Shown here: piece after piece, positions 1 to 10,189 of the stretch
Position numbering within the stretch: the first letter of the stretch is position 1
How the letters are laid out: each line of letters starts with the position of its first letter
Origin: Symsagittifera roscoffensis
Taxonomy: Eukaryota; Xenacoelomorpha; Acoela; Convolutidae
Length of the DNA: 64,000 nt
Assembly (NCBI RefSeq): GCF_963678635.1
Contig: NC_087063.1
Span: 46,728,101-46,792,100 of the forward strand
Direction of reading: 5' to 3'
Notes under the pieces: generated by a model
The model's database searches: none
What the model was told of the DNA's origin: nothing
What the model saw: only the letters and a program-made list of their open reading frames with translations
Made by a program: the position numbers and the translations under genes

Positions 1-2053
1 AGGGAAACTGAAGTCGTTCCAATACGTGTCTGGTATACCAGGGATGGCGTATAATCCCTTCGTGAACGAAGAAGCCAGGGAAGCATACTTCGACTACGAG
101 CAAGTCACAGTGCTCAACTTCTGGGTTGAACGGATTAAGGAAATTGGAATGTTGATGGTGGAACAACCCAAGCTTGGAAGTATTTTGGAAGAACGAGTAG
201 TCGAGCCCTCGATTCCCGAGCTAAAGGGGCAAGTGAGTTTTGATTGTGGTTCTTGGGACGGTCCCTTGAAAACCAGTCTAGTAGTGATGTGGGAACTCAT
301 GAAACCTTCCTGGTGTCCCCATCCTAACGCAGGCTTAATCTGGGACATGACCGCGGATATCATGTTAGACCGGGATGATGATGCGAGTCTACATGATCTG
401 GCCATGATACAACACCTGCTGGCCATGAGATTGACGAAGAAGAAGAGCAACCCGTCCACGGAGCTGTCCGAGGAAGGTACATCGAGTAATTGGTTGAAGC
501 AAGGCACATGCTTGGCTCAACACAGTGGGATGGAAGGACATGTTTGTAACCTGGGACACTGCCTGATTACGCTAAGCGAGCAGCATCGACAACTGGCACG
601 ATTGTACGGAAGATTGAGCATGTCAGATAAGAGTGCCATGGAGTTGGTCGCAGACTGCCATGGGGTGACGGACGTAAACCTGATCACAGCCTTGGGATTT
701 TGCAGCATGACGAGTTCGATAGAGTCGCTCGAGCGCTTGGAGCGTGCCCATGAGCTAGTGACGTCCCTCAGCGTGGAAATATTCCCTGGAGCATTACAGA
801 CAGAACAAAAGATTGGAGGCTGGCGAGAAGCCCTAGAGAAAGAAATGAATCTGAAGGATAGTGAAGCCTATCACAGACCTACTGGTTCAAAATATATGGT
901 GGGTTCAAGCTCAGCGCCGTATTGTAATAGCAAGTATCCTACGCACATGGTGGTGATGGATGCGAGGACGCAACAAGTGTTGGTTGACCAACTTTTCTCT
1001 GTGCCAAAGTGCGTGAGGTTGGCCAGAATGTCAGAGAGGTCATATGACTTGTTGGCAAAGATCTTTCGGGCAGTCCCGAAGAGATCCGAAGGCGAGTTGC
1101 AAGACGTTGTGGGCGAAGAGTTCATGAGACTGAACGAAGGAGACGTGAGTGAGTTCCAGAAACAGAAAGCGAGTGGAGCGTTACCCACTGAATTCCCCAC
1201 CATAGAAGAGAAAGACGATTTACATAGAATCCTGATGGAAGTGGAACCGTTATTGGGAGCCTCAGGGTATCGGACCCGAAGGAACATAGTGAGAACCCAT
1301 GGGGAGTGTCCTTGCCACTGCTTGGCGCAGACGTTGTGGTACCCTAAACGCGGGAATCTGATCCTAGTCTGGGACGTGGAGGAGTTGTACTCCACGGGGT
1401 TGCCCGATCAGAATCAACAAGTGTCAATCGTGGTGGTTAGCGCCATGCTAGCAGTGAGATGGTTGGAGGCTAATGCAGACACCAGTGAGCAGGAGACGGC
1501 CGTGCCGACTCCTGAACAGCTGAGCAACGTGAAAATGAGTAGTGAATTGGATCTTTTCAGAACCACCTGCAAGGTTCTGAGAATACCTAAAGCCATTGAA
1601 AGAATATGGTCAAGGCAAAGATTGATGCCTTGGTTCCGTGCAGTGATGACATCTTGGATGTATGAACGCGCGAAGCGTCACATGTCAAGGAATACGGAAG
1701 CCTATCAATCTTTCCAGCTAGATATAGGACCAGGAGCCTATAAACGAGCATTCTTGACGCACAGAAACGCGGTCACCACAGCGGTGAAGCGGGTAGCTGG
1801 AACGCCTTGTGTTACTGAAGATGAGAAGAAAGAGGTCTTAAGAGCTGACCTAGAACGAAACGTGAGCCTATGTCTTCACAACAGCTTTTGCAGGAACCGG
1901 GAGCAGAAGGTGAATGTGGACTTGCTACCTTGTTGCAAACCGAGGCTGTTGGAACAGGAGGGTTGGGGCACGGCCCGCAACTCTCTGGACATGTTAGAGA
2001 AAGTTCTGGAAGACAGTGACGCTGAACATCAGGATGGAGAAATGATGGAATGA
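1..2053 (+). CDS. Unrecognised long ORF, 5'-partial (at least 683 codons)
   Basis: The frame is open from base 2 to the TGA at 2051-2053. The nominal start at 26 is a GTG, which is unlikely in a eukaryote, so the gene or exon probably begins left of the window. Seen: no in-frame stop over about 2 kb, base composition clearly richer in GC than the flanking AT-rich DNA, no signal peptide or membrane segment, and several Cys/His clusters (for example HGECPCHCL near codon 430 from the GTG and CCKPRL near the C-terminus). The C-terminus is acidic (EDSDAEHQDGEMME). I recognise no domain. A purine tract and LTR-like sequence follow the stop, so it may be the last ORF of a large LTR element. A host gene or other mobile-element cargo is also possible. 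The tandem duplication breakpoint at 1135 cuts this frame, and only its last 302 or so codons recur downstream. Confidence 0.6.
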   Translation, partial: GKLKSFQYVSGIPGMAYNPFVNEEAREAYFDYEQVTVLNFWVERIKEIGMLMVEQPKLGSILEERVVEPSIPELKGQVSFDCGSWDGPLKTSLVVMWELMKPSWCPHPNAGLIWDMTADIMLDRDDDASLHDLAMIQHLLAMRLTKKKSNPSTELSEEGTSSNWLKQGTCLAQHSGMEGHVCNLGHCLITLSEQHRQLARLYGRLSMSDKSAMELVADCHGVTDVNLITALGFCSMTSSIESLERLERAHELVTSLSVEIFPGALQTEQKIGGWREALEKEMNLKDSEAYHRPTGSKYMVGSSSAPYCNSKYPTHMVVMDARTQQVLVDQLFSVPKCVRLARMSERSYDLLAKIFRAVPKRSEGELQDVVGEEFMRLNEGDVSEFQKQKASGALPTEFPTIEEKDDLHRILMEVEPLLGASGYRTRRNIVRTHGECPCHCLAQTLWYPKRGNLILVWDVEELYSTGLPDQNQQVSIVVVSAMLAVRWLEANADTSEQETAVPTPEQLSNVKMSSELDLFRTTCKVLRIPKAIERIWSRQRLMPWFRAVMTSWMYERAKRHMSRNTEAYQSFQLDIGPGAYKRAFLTHRNAVTTAVKRVAGTPCVTEDEKKEVLRADLERNVSLCLHNSFCRNREQKVNVDLLPCCKPRLLEQEGWGTARNSLDMLEKVLEDSDAEHQDGEMME

Positions 2054-2061
2054 AGATGACC

Positions 2062-2340
2062 GAAGGAGAGAAGAGAAGGAGAAAAAACTTGATTGTCTTT
2101 GTGTGTAAAAACTTGAACAAATCAACCAAGTTTTGATTATTGAACTTGTTAAACTTTTTGTTTTGATTTAGTTTGGTCAGACCAAACTTTGAAAATGTTG
2201 CAATTGTTAAAATTGTTGATTTTGTTGATTTTAGTTACTACTATCTATGTATGTATATAAGGAGCATAGGTGAGTATATTTACCTATTTATTCCCGACTG
2301 AAGTTTTTAACCTGTGTAAGACACAAATTCACTGTGTGGC
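2062..2340 (+). promoter_or_regulatory. Purine tract plus LTR-like promoter segment after the orphan ORF
   Basis: Directly after the stop codon is a 26-base all-purine run (2062-2087), then TG at 2090. Further on come a TATA box (TATATAAGG, 2254-2262) and, about 8 bases later, a perfect 5' splice-site match (AG|GTGAGTAT, cut before 2270). The order polypurine tract, TG, U3-like AT-rich DNA, TATA resembles the start of a 3' LTR. I could not fix the right end or find a partner LTR, so this is inference. A plain 3' UTR followed by an unrelated promoter is the alternative. The same sequence recurs at 15800-16078. Confidence 0.35.
2171..2187. repeat. Perfect 17-bp palindrome GTTTGGTC-A-GACCAAAC
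   Basis: Eight-base arms around a single A, inside the putative U3-like segment. It could be a dimeric transcription factor site. The second copy is at 15909-15925. Confidence 0.6.
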
Positions 2341-4140
2341 GACATGGTAAGTTTGAGTAAACTCGCTCGAGAAGGGTGGGTAACTCAATAACTTTCCTAG
2401 CCACAGAGTTTCTTAGTTTTAATATGGAAAGGACCGCATAAATGACTGATTATACTTGGTGAGTGAAGTAAAGTTAATTTTAACGGGTGCGTGGCCGTGC
2501 CACGTCCCACTTTTTAATCACAAAGAGCGAGAAGAAGTTGTATAACAAGACGACGTAAGTAGTCAGAAAAGAAATTTTATCTAGGACACTCCTCATGGTG
2601 CAAATTTTGTGAAGATGTTGAAAGGCAGTGAGATGTAGTACGATGCCATTTGTGAACACGTAGTGAGTTGAGGTGGAGTAGATAAATTTCATTTTCTTAT
2701 GCGATTTGTAAGATTGGTTATAGAAAACTGGATACCTACTTGACGATAACCCGGTGTTGTGCGATCAATAGGGACATTGATGGGGACTTGTCCGGGGAGT
2801 ATGTGCCATTCTGCCAGATGACACAGCATAACCTTCCCGCGACAGAAATAAAAGTGACTAAAGGCCTTATGAACAGAAAAGTGTTGCGACGGAGGGTCAG
2901 AATGTTCTAGAATTTTTATTTTTAAAATTTCGATCGGAAGAAGAACATTTCTGAGAAATAGAAAAAAGACGGCCATTTTGAATAAAAAAGACGAAAATCA
3001 GAACCACGATAGAAATTGTGAAGAACGGTTGTATCAGAGACAGAAAAATTAGGGAGCCTCTTATCGTGGCAAGAACACACGATAAGGACCTTAGCGACAG
3101 ATATTTGTGGAGACGGAGGCTTCAGTGGGGGGAAGAGAAATACCACGGAACCCTCCCGGGACACGAAATATAGGAGATAAGAGTGTTATCTCAAGAAAAT
3201 CACGGGAGCGGAGGCTTGGTCCCCCAGAGACTGTTATATGTGAAGGGACTGGGTAAACTAACTATAACAGCTGCTGTAATGTCCTAGATCGTAATTAACA
3301 CCGTTATTATTTAATATTTCAGAGCATGAGTAGATAGAAAAAGGAAAGGGTCAATCCATCTCCAATGGATTTAATATAAAACTGTCACACAAAAACGTAA
3401 TAAAATAGGTTGTTCGAGCCGTGTTTTTAATGACAATCACGTAGTCTGAGGATCCGAGACTCAGCTATGTGGTTGTGTTCGCATGCAAACGAAAGCTGAT
3501 CAAAAGTCGTTTGACTGATGGCCTAAAAATGGTAACTTTTTACTTTGCCCTAAACAGACCAGAAAATCAACTGGCAAGGTCGAGACGGTGAAAAACGAGT
3601 AGAATTAAGGTAACTGACGCCTGCCAGTCGTTGATAGGTACTTTTTCTACGCTCCGTCGCTGTGTGATATTTGGGCGAATGTTACAAAATTCATCAACTT
3701 TGAGTTATCGAAATTGGAAATAAAATTAACTTGATGGAAAAAATTGTGGAGATTTTACTTGTATTAATTTTCTTTTTTTTTATCGGCAATATTTGTTATT
3801 TTTTACAAGTTATGGTCATTTGTTCTTGCGATTGTTTTTGTGTGTGATGTTGCTTATTTGGAAGATTTAAGTCCCTAAAAAATCTCCTATTAGATACACC
3901 ACCATAATATAAATGATTATTTTGTGACTGGAAACGACAAAATGTAAGAAGATCCTAAAGTGGAAAGTTTATTCCAATTAGACACAACTTTTATATAAAA
4001 ACTCCATAAAAGGAAGCTGAAATCTGATTGGACACGACCACAGACCAAATCTGAAATATCAATTCTGATTGGTTAAACCCACACAATTGAGTTGAAGTTA
4101 CCCCTCACGCCTAACTGAGAATCAATATATTTCTAACCTA
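2341..4140. other. Gene-free stretch; one clear hairpin
   Basis: I see no supportable gene. Short minus-strand frames at 2480-3164 overlap each other in different frames and show no domain. At 3433-3476 two arms of about 17 bases (ACAATCACGTAGTCTGAG and its near complement) flank a 9-base loop. This could be an RNA hairpin or a relic of a small inverted-repeat element. Near 4020-4080 the motif CTGATTGG (inverted CCAAT) occurs twice within 50 bases, ahead of the small ORF at 4168. Confidence 0.4.
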
Positions 4141-4167
4141 ATTATCGTCAATGATTTACTTCTTGCT

Positions 4168-4350
4168 TTGAAGGAGGAAATGGGATCAGTCGAAAACCCC
4201 ATCACGAAAGATGAAGATGAGAGCTTCTCAGAAACAGTGAGGCTTCAAAACATCCCTCCACGAAAACCACCAGATATGGAACCTCGTCCAGCTCTGCGTT
4301 CTATAGAGAACCTTCAGATTTTTTCTGCTGCTCGACAGCTCTTTGATTGA
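4168..4350 (+). CDS. Small hypothetical ORF, acidic and proline-rich
   Basis: A 60-codon frame whose composition is richer in GC than its surroundings; it stays open upstream to at least the TTG before the nominal start. The product is hydrophilic, with an acidic stretch (KDEDESF) and a proline-rich part (PPRKPPDMEPRP). No family was recognised. Two inverted CCAAT boxes lie about 100-150 bases upstream. It could be the terminal exon of a decayed gene or chance. The second copy is at 17906-18088 with the same reading. Confidence 0.25.
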   Translation: MKEEMGSVENPITKDEDESFSETVRLQNIPPRKPPDMEPRPALRSIENLQIFSAARQLFD

Positions 4351-4575
4351 ATATTATTGTAAATAATTGATGTTTGATTCTTATTTCGTTCTTTGTATTT
4401 AATTGTTTTTTTTTAAGTTCATTTTAATTATGAGAAGAGATGAGAAGTTCAGGGCAAACCATTGAAAAACAATTAGATAACAACCTAATGTAGTGCTTCA
4501 AATTTGCACACATGATTATGTTTGCACACAATTTACAGAAAAAAAACAATAGAAAGTTAGTACAGAAGTAAGACT

Positions 4576-4800
4576 ACCTGATGGTTTTTTGCAACTTGTG
4601 AAAAAATGAAAAGATTTTGGGTCTTCTCAAAAAAATTGAAACAGTTTTTGCATTTTGTCAAAACATGAAATATTTTTTGCATCTTGTCAAAAAAAATAGA
4701 AACAATTTTCGCATTTTGTAGAAAAAAAAAGAATTAACATTTGCATCTTGTTAAAAAAAACTCAAACATTTTTTGCAGTTTCTTGAAGTCAGAAAAAAAA
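4576..4800. repeat. Imperfect tandem repeat, about 40-45 bp units
   Basis: Five or so degenerate units share a TTTTTTGCATCTTGTC core followed by an A-rich run. It is AT-rich satellite-like DNA with no coding. The second copy is at 18314-18538. Confidence 0.6.
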
Positions 4801-5105
4801 CATTACAACTTACTAAAAAATATGAACTGAACTTTGCAAATTCTTTAATAACGGTGAAATTGTTTCTTTTTCTTTAAATTTTTTGTTGATTTGGTAAGCA
4901 TATGAGACAAAATAGATGGATTAATAAAAGTTTTATGATTTTTCTTTGAAAATTCGACATGATCACTTTTTAAAAATCCATAACCATCATTAAAACAGTA
5001 AATTATTTTTTACAAACCATATTCATATTTTGAGTTTTGTACTTTAAGATCTCTTTCCAGAAAAGCTGAACCGATACTTTGTGTGTTGAAATTAGTTTCT
5101 GGTTA

Positions 5106-5554
5106 AAACATGAATATTGACGTTTGATTTTTTTGCGTAACAGTCTTTTCTTTGCAACACTGGGCTTTTAGTGCTCTTTTCCATTTCAAATTGTGATGAA
5201 CAGCGCGGTCAAGTTGATTGAAAACTTAGCCAGTTGATGAAATAACATTGAAACATTGATGAAATAACATTCGAAAAGAGTTTATGTACAGAGTGTCAAA
5301 ACAATCGATAATTTGGTATGTGAAATGAAAATTACCAAATCGTTTTAATATTTGATCGAAAGATGAAGCAAATGGAAATATGTGGAGCTTACAAGTTTCC
5401 AACGAACCTTAAGAATTGTGGGTAGAGACACAAACATTATGGTTGTAAAAATCATTGGAAACGGAAATAAATAACGATTTTCGACAAAAATCTCTGAAAA
5501 GCTGGCAAGTGCTTGACACATAGCAGCATTCATCAGGAACAATGATTTTTGCTG
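5106..5554 (-). pseudogene. Possible remnant of a nematode chemoreceptor-like gene (two exon-like pieces)
   Basis: On the minus strand an acceptor (TTCTCAG) opens a 55-codon exon-like piece (about 5554-5393). It holds a hydrophobic, membrane-like segment (FPFPMIFTTIMFVSLPTIL) and ends at a GTAAGC donor. Further along, about 5225-5106, another piece reads NLKWKRALKAQCC and ends at a stop, resembling the cytoplasmic tail after the last helix of nematode 7TM receptors. No full set of helices is present. The family call is a guess from texture. The second copy is at 18844-19292. Confidence 0.22.
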
Positions 5555-6795
5555 AGAATTTTTGATTTATTTAGAAACACTAACACCTACACAATTCCAT
5601 ATTTAGAAACTTCACACAAAAATTCCATTTAAAGTTTTATTTCCTTTTATGGTTATTTGAATGACTCATTTTGTTTACTTCCACTTTCCACTTTAAAAAA
5701 ATTCTCTCAATTTTCCTCATCTGATCAGTCTGCTCTTGTATTGAAACATGTACACAAGAAAAGACACTAGTCTCATTTATATTGAATTCTCAAAAAATCA
5801 AACAAAAATTGGTAGATTTGCTTGGTCCCAAAAATCGTACAAGGGGAAAATTTATTTTGAAACCTGCTACAACTATTCATAAAAAATTGAGTTGGGACGA
5901 CTCAAAAAAACAGCAAGTCAATTTGTTGAGCTAGTATTTGTGTTGAACAGTATGAACTGGAATCTTGCTTTTTCAAGAAATGTAACCTCACATTTTCACC
6001 GTAAATTGGGACTTTTTCATGTTGCTATACAAGAAAAGTCCCAAAAGTTTTCGCTATTTGTTATAAAATTACAAAATTACCCAAAATTTCAGAATTTGGA
6101 CGTAGACTAACAAATATCCCGTTTTTTATTTGGACTGCCCATAAAAAGAGAAGAAAAATTCACATAAGGTACCGATCCCACACCAAAAAAAATAGAACTT
6201 GTAAAAAATCGTAGAGTATGAAATCAGTGGAAAATTAATCAATGTTTACAACTACAAAGAGAAGAAGATGATAAAATACTCGATACACTTCCTGCATTAC
6301 TTGGTTATGTGAACACTTTCAAGAAGTCTTGTATCTTTATTGACGAATGAAATGTAGAAAATGAACGGACAGAAAATCAATGAAATTCTAAGAGTTCTTG
6401 AGCATATAAAGCAAGATTTTTCAGCAAATACCATTAGAAAAATTTTATTTTTTTGTACCTGTTTTGTTTTGGACCCGTGCATAAATTTGAATGAATTGGT
6501 TAAAAAAATTCCTTCTTGAGTTCTAATTGCATACGGAAATTCATGAATGGATTATAATTTTGCAAATTTTTTAGACTACTTGCGATTCTACATCTTTCTG
6601 CTGGAACTGTGAAATCTGCTACAAAAAAGGACATGGGTGTTGTTATGTTCCACCTGGTCTCCAGCTTATGTTTTTTGGTGACGTGACTGGATTAATTTTT
6701 TGTTTATTTGTTAAAATAATTGCTTCATCAGTATATGCATTGTTCGATTGTTTTTAATTTGAACCAAAAAAACTCCTGATAAAACAATTAACAGA
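5555..6795. other. AT-rich stretch without supportable genes
   Basis: Only short frames, about 60-72 codons (5892-6110 plus, 6297-6482 minus), with low-complexity composition and no motif. Decayed sequence belonging to the left end of the Polinton remnant may lie in 6.1-6.8 kb, but I cannot identify it. No DNA polymerase B motif is visible. Confidence 0.4.
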
Positions 6796-7230
6796 ATGAG
6801 CCATGTTGTTTTGGATACTGATTGTATTGAAAACAATTTGGTGAAAGAATTTTGAGTTTATAAGGATGGACAAATTATGGGATATTCCTTTCTTCCTCTT
6901 TTCTTCTTGGCGTACAAATTCCCAATCTTCTTGGAATCAGTTGGAACAGTGGTTATTAACATTATATTGAACTTTAAAAAAATTGAAAAAAATCTATAAG
7001 TCTCAGAAACTGAAAATTTTGCGAAAAATCAAAAAGAAAAATGAAAAAATTCTGTCAGATTTTTTTGGAACAAAGATTATGAATTTGGATGACTACGCTT
7101 GCCCAAAAATTCTGTATTTGATATTCAAAGATGAAGAATATGATTGAAGGTGTAGCAGCTACCGATTTTGTTATGCAAAAAGTCTTCACTGTGCAGAAAG
7201 AAAAGCATTTGAATACAGAACATGGACTTG
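6796..7230 (+). pseudogene. Decayed Polinton-associated ORF, possibly exonuclease-like
   Basis: Reading from ATG 6796 gives VVLDTDCIENN, then an in-frame stop. It resumes in shifted frames with NLDDYACPKI and, near the end, a Cys/His-containing block around CAERKA. A DTD/DTE pair at the end of a beta-strand-like run recalls the first motif of DEDD exonucleases. ORFs of this texture are found beside Polinton ATPase genes in animal genomes as I remember them, but I cannot confirm homology. It lies just upstream of the ATPase on the same strand and is broken by stops and frameshifts. Confidence 0.35.
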
Positions 7231-7449
7231 ATGTTCTTTATTAAGTTGTAAAACGTAATAATCCTATTGTACTACCTTTTTTTAACTTCGATTAAATGTC
7301 ATGGTCAAATTTTCTTTCTAGATTTAGATGGAGAATCAAAGTGACAGGCCCGTAATTTAAGAAAATTTTGTTTTTGATGAACAAAACTATGAACAAAAAT
7401 CATCGAAGTTGTTTGGACGTACATGTATTAGATCTCTTTTAGTTTTTTG

Positions 7450-8345
7450 GCGCCAAGTTTTTGTTAAAGTTTTGATGCTAGTATGTGCAATCGTTCGGTT
7501 TATGTTATCCACAACATGTGAAGAAGCAACATTTTGGATCTTATCAAGCACAATCGGTTATATTCTACTTCTTCCTCCAAAGCTATGAAAAAAAGATATC
7601 TAACAAAGAACAAGCTTTTATTTCCCTATTTGGACCAAGTGGATCTGGAAAACGTCATCTTATTTTTGAGTGGTTGAATATTGGTGTTTTAAACCAGCAT
7701 TTGACAAAACTTTTTATTTTTATTAACATTAACAACCTCCTTATGTTCAAATGCAAAGAAAAAACCTTAAATGTATCCAAGGAGTAGACTTTGACTTGAT
7801 TGAAAATGTTCCCAATAACGGAACTAAGTATGTGCTTTCATTTGATGATTCTTGTGAAGTAAATTCAAACTCCAAACAGTTTGTAAAAACTGCCAATGCT
7901 GGGAGACACAAGGGTCTGAATACAATATACATCAAACAAAATTTATTTCAGCAAAGCAAAAAGGGAACATACGTAGTATTACAAAATACACACATAGTCT
8001 TGTTCACGTCGCCGAGAGATGTTTAACAATCCAATACATTAACTCAAAAAAAACTAGATCTAGGATCTCAATTATAAGATAAGAGTAGTATCAAAATGCA
8101 ACATCTGTTCCTTATGGTCATTTACTTATTGATTTAACCCCAAAAACAGTTGATTCACCTAGGTATTGCTCTAATAGTGGCTCAGTTCCAACAAAGTTTT
8201 ATTCACCAGCTGTAAAAGAGACAACGTTTTTGGACGATGTGTACACATTACGTCTCTATACTCCCAAAGTTTCATTCAATTTCTGAGCGAGTGTTTAGTC
8301 AACCTATCAAGAGGAGAACTTCGAGATCTTCGGAAAGAAGACGTA
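7450..8345 (+). pseudogene. Polinton/Maverick packaging ATPase (FtsK/HerA-A32-like), frameshifted
   Basis: In virus-like elements this ATPase drives DNA into the capsid. Seen: a Walker A loop GPSGSGK at 7632-7652; after a frameshift, a Walker B strand ending FDDS at about 7829-7858; then GRHKGLN and a block ending LFTSPRDV before a stop at 8024-8026. Coding texture continues to about 8345. Frames change between Walker A and B and again after 8026, so the gene is dead. It sits between the exonuclease-like ORF and the 147-codon ORF, all on the same strand, as in a Polinton gene cluster. Walker A and B spacing and the neighbouring integrase make the call fairly safe. Confidence 0.72.
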
Positions 8346-8450
8346 GTAAAATATCTGATTTTCAGAGTTAATAATCTTCAGAGTTAACATAAAACAAGAA
8401 CTCCTCCACACAAAATAAGAATTATTTTTAGTTCAACAAAACGATTATAA

Positions 8451-8894
8451 TTGATATCTACAATCACCCCTTTTGTCATTAAGCAATTGGCACAGTTTGG
8501 AACAGTTTATCTTAATTCCGTATTCAGTTTATCAGCCACAGAGTACAGTTCCAAAAAAAAACAAGAGAAAGAGGAGATTGTACCAAATAAATTTGATTCT
8601 ATTCACAGTGCTGTAAATGCAAGGTTGAAAACGAGTTTAAATAAACATCTTTCTGATTTAATTTTGAATTCTCCTAGAATTGAACTCAAGCACTCAGACA
8701 ACATCATATTAGATAATCGAGATACAAAAGAATCTATTGTAGACTTTGTGTGTGCACTAAAGCAAAACAACACACCAATTTTCCAGGTTGTTTTTTTTAC
8801 TATTTTGGAAGCAACTCAACTTCCACCTAATTTCGTTATAAACACGAAGGCCAAAGCAAACGACAGAGGAACTTGGATCCCTTTCAAATTCTGA
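8451..8894 (+). CDS. Polinton-associated ORF of unknown function (147 codons)
   Basis: An open frame between the ATPase and the integrase. The first codon is TTG where an ATG would be expected (TTG-ATA-TCT), so the start is probably mutated. The product is hydrophilic, Lys/Glu-rich in the middle (KKKQEKEE), with no membrane segment and no known catalytic motif. The last 30 codons overlap the beginning of the integrase frame. It is the longest unbroken frame in this Polinton copy. In the second copy an extra T in a homopolymer near 22530 breaks the same frame after 126 codons. In the third block only its last part survives. Confidence 0.45.
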   Translation: MISTITPFVIKQLAQFGTVYLNSVFSLSATEYSSKKKQEKEEIVPNKFDSIHSAVNARLKTSLNKHLSDLILNSPRIELKHSDNIILDNRDTKESIVDFVCALKQNNTPIFQVVFFTILEATQLPPNFVINTKAKANDRGTWIPFKF

Positions 8895-9740
8895 AAAAGA
8901 AAGAATAAACAGATTGTATTCTAGGGGTAGAGCTGCATACGGTTCTATTCAAAGCTTGAGTAAAGCGAGTGGTTTATAAAAAAAGAAGTTAGAACAATTC
9001 TTACTAAGCAAAACATCCTATAGAAATATTCATCCACCAATCAGGCTATTCTGAAGACTTCAAGCTTTTTCTAGAAATATCATTAAAATCTGTGAATGGA
9101 CTTGGTTTTTGTAAATAAGTTAGCTAACAAGAGTTCAAACAATGAAATTAAAGTGTGCCAAAGACACTTTACACGCTATCAAAAAAAAGGTTTCTCAAAA
9201 AATTACTCCTAAAAAACTTTGGGTTGATAGAGGAACAGAATATTGGGGAACTTTCAAAAAATTTTGCAAGGAGAAAGACATTGAAGTTTGCTCAACAATG
9301 AGTGTAGCAAAAGCTGCATTCGCAGAGAGCGCAGTTCAGTCTTGAAAACAAATAATATATCGTTACATTGAAGATCATGGTGAAAATTTCAATCCCAATT
9401 TGCAAAAACTTGTTTATACATTGAGTGTCGTAGAAATCAATGTATGCAAAAATATCCAACAGATGTAAAAAAAGTCATTTTTTATCAATTTATGAAGCAA
9501 ATCGCTCATGAAATTTACTAAACCAAAATTGAAAATGGGGGAAAGAGTGGGAGTTCCGAAAATTGATATTTTTTCCCAAAAACCATACTAGCCACAGTTT
9601 ACAGATGAAGTTTTGAAATTTCGGCAAACTCTACGATAAAAACTCCTACATACATCATCAAAGATCTCAAAAAAGGAGAAATTCTTGGAAAATTTTATGA
9701 AAAAGTGCTGAGAAATGTTCAGATCAAAAGTAAGTCATAA
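8860..9740 (+). pseudogene. Polinton/Maverick integrase (DDE, retroviral-type), dead
   Basis: The enzyme would insert element DNA into the host genome. Seen: an N-terminal basic block with RGRAAYGSI, then a core in broken frames. The putative catalytic residues are Asp in MDL (9099-9101), Asp in VDRGTEYWG (9226-9228) and Glu in AFAES (9325-9327), with about 32 residues between the last two. A C-terminal part with KPKLKMGERV and KFLENFMKK resembles the basic tail of Polinton integrases. Stops and frameshifts interrupt the frame, and the stretch between the first Asp and KLKCAKDTL is too short, indicating a deletion of the strand that normally lies there. The same deletion is seen in the third block. 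Confidence 0.82.
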
Positions 9741-10189
9741 TAAAACTGATAGATAGCGTGGAAGAAGCTTTGGTGCTCTTGCACAAATTCTTGGGTGAAC
9801 TACAATCCATTTTATTAAAAAATAATAAGTCCAAATTGCAAAAAGAATCGGAGCAGATTTATTTGAATTTGCTGCTTCAGAGATTAGAGAAAATGTAAGT
9901 AGACGAAAAAAACTCAAATCATTTGCAAAAAAATGGAACAAAAACAGTTCAAAAACAGTTGGGAGGTGGAAAAAAGAAATTCAAGCGTAGAATTAGAAGA
10001 ACCAAATCTCGAAAAAGTAGTTAGAAAACCAGTCCCTCTCGCAAAGACATTTTTGACAAAACAAAATGAGTATATATCAAAGTAATCATTTTCAGTACGG
10101 AATTTTTACAAACTTTTCTTTGAAGACTTTTGATGAAATCCCAGATTTGGAAAAAATTATTTAATCTTACTCACAAGAAGTATTTCACA
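9741..10189 (+). pseudogene. Extra piece: basic core-protein remnant fused to a major-capsid 5' fragment
   Basis: Directly after the integrase tail the sequence jumps into a remnant of the small basic protein (GAGxxG-type start lost; R/K-rich end KKKFKRRIRRTKSRK near 9970-10015). It then enters the first 40 or so codons of the major capsid gene, starting at an ATG at about 10067 (MSIYQS). That fragment stops and joins the minor capsid gene at a shared TTTCTAATG-like sequence. Fuller copies of both genes lie at 10993-12662, so this is a duplicated, recombined fragment. Confidence 0.5.

Noticed and set aside
94..2129. Five minus-strand frames of 60-174 codons opposite the orphan ORF, and the same set at 14,858-15,867
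   Set aside because: They are shadows of a GC-richer plus-strand frame, overlap it fully and have no motif.
2480..3164. Three consecutive minus-strand frames (70-95 codons)
   Set aside because: They overlap in different frames, show no domain or clear splice signals, and could not be joined sensibly.
5892..6482. Small frames on both strands left of the Polinton genes
   Set aside because: Low complexity, no motif and no splice context; not supportable.
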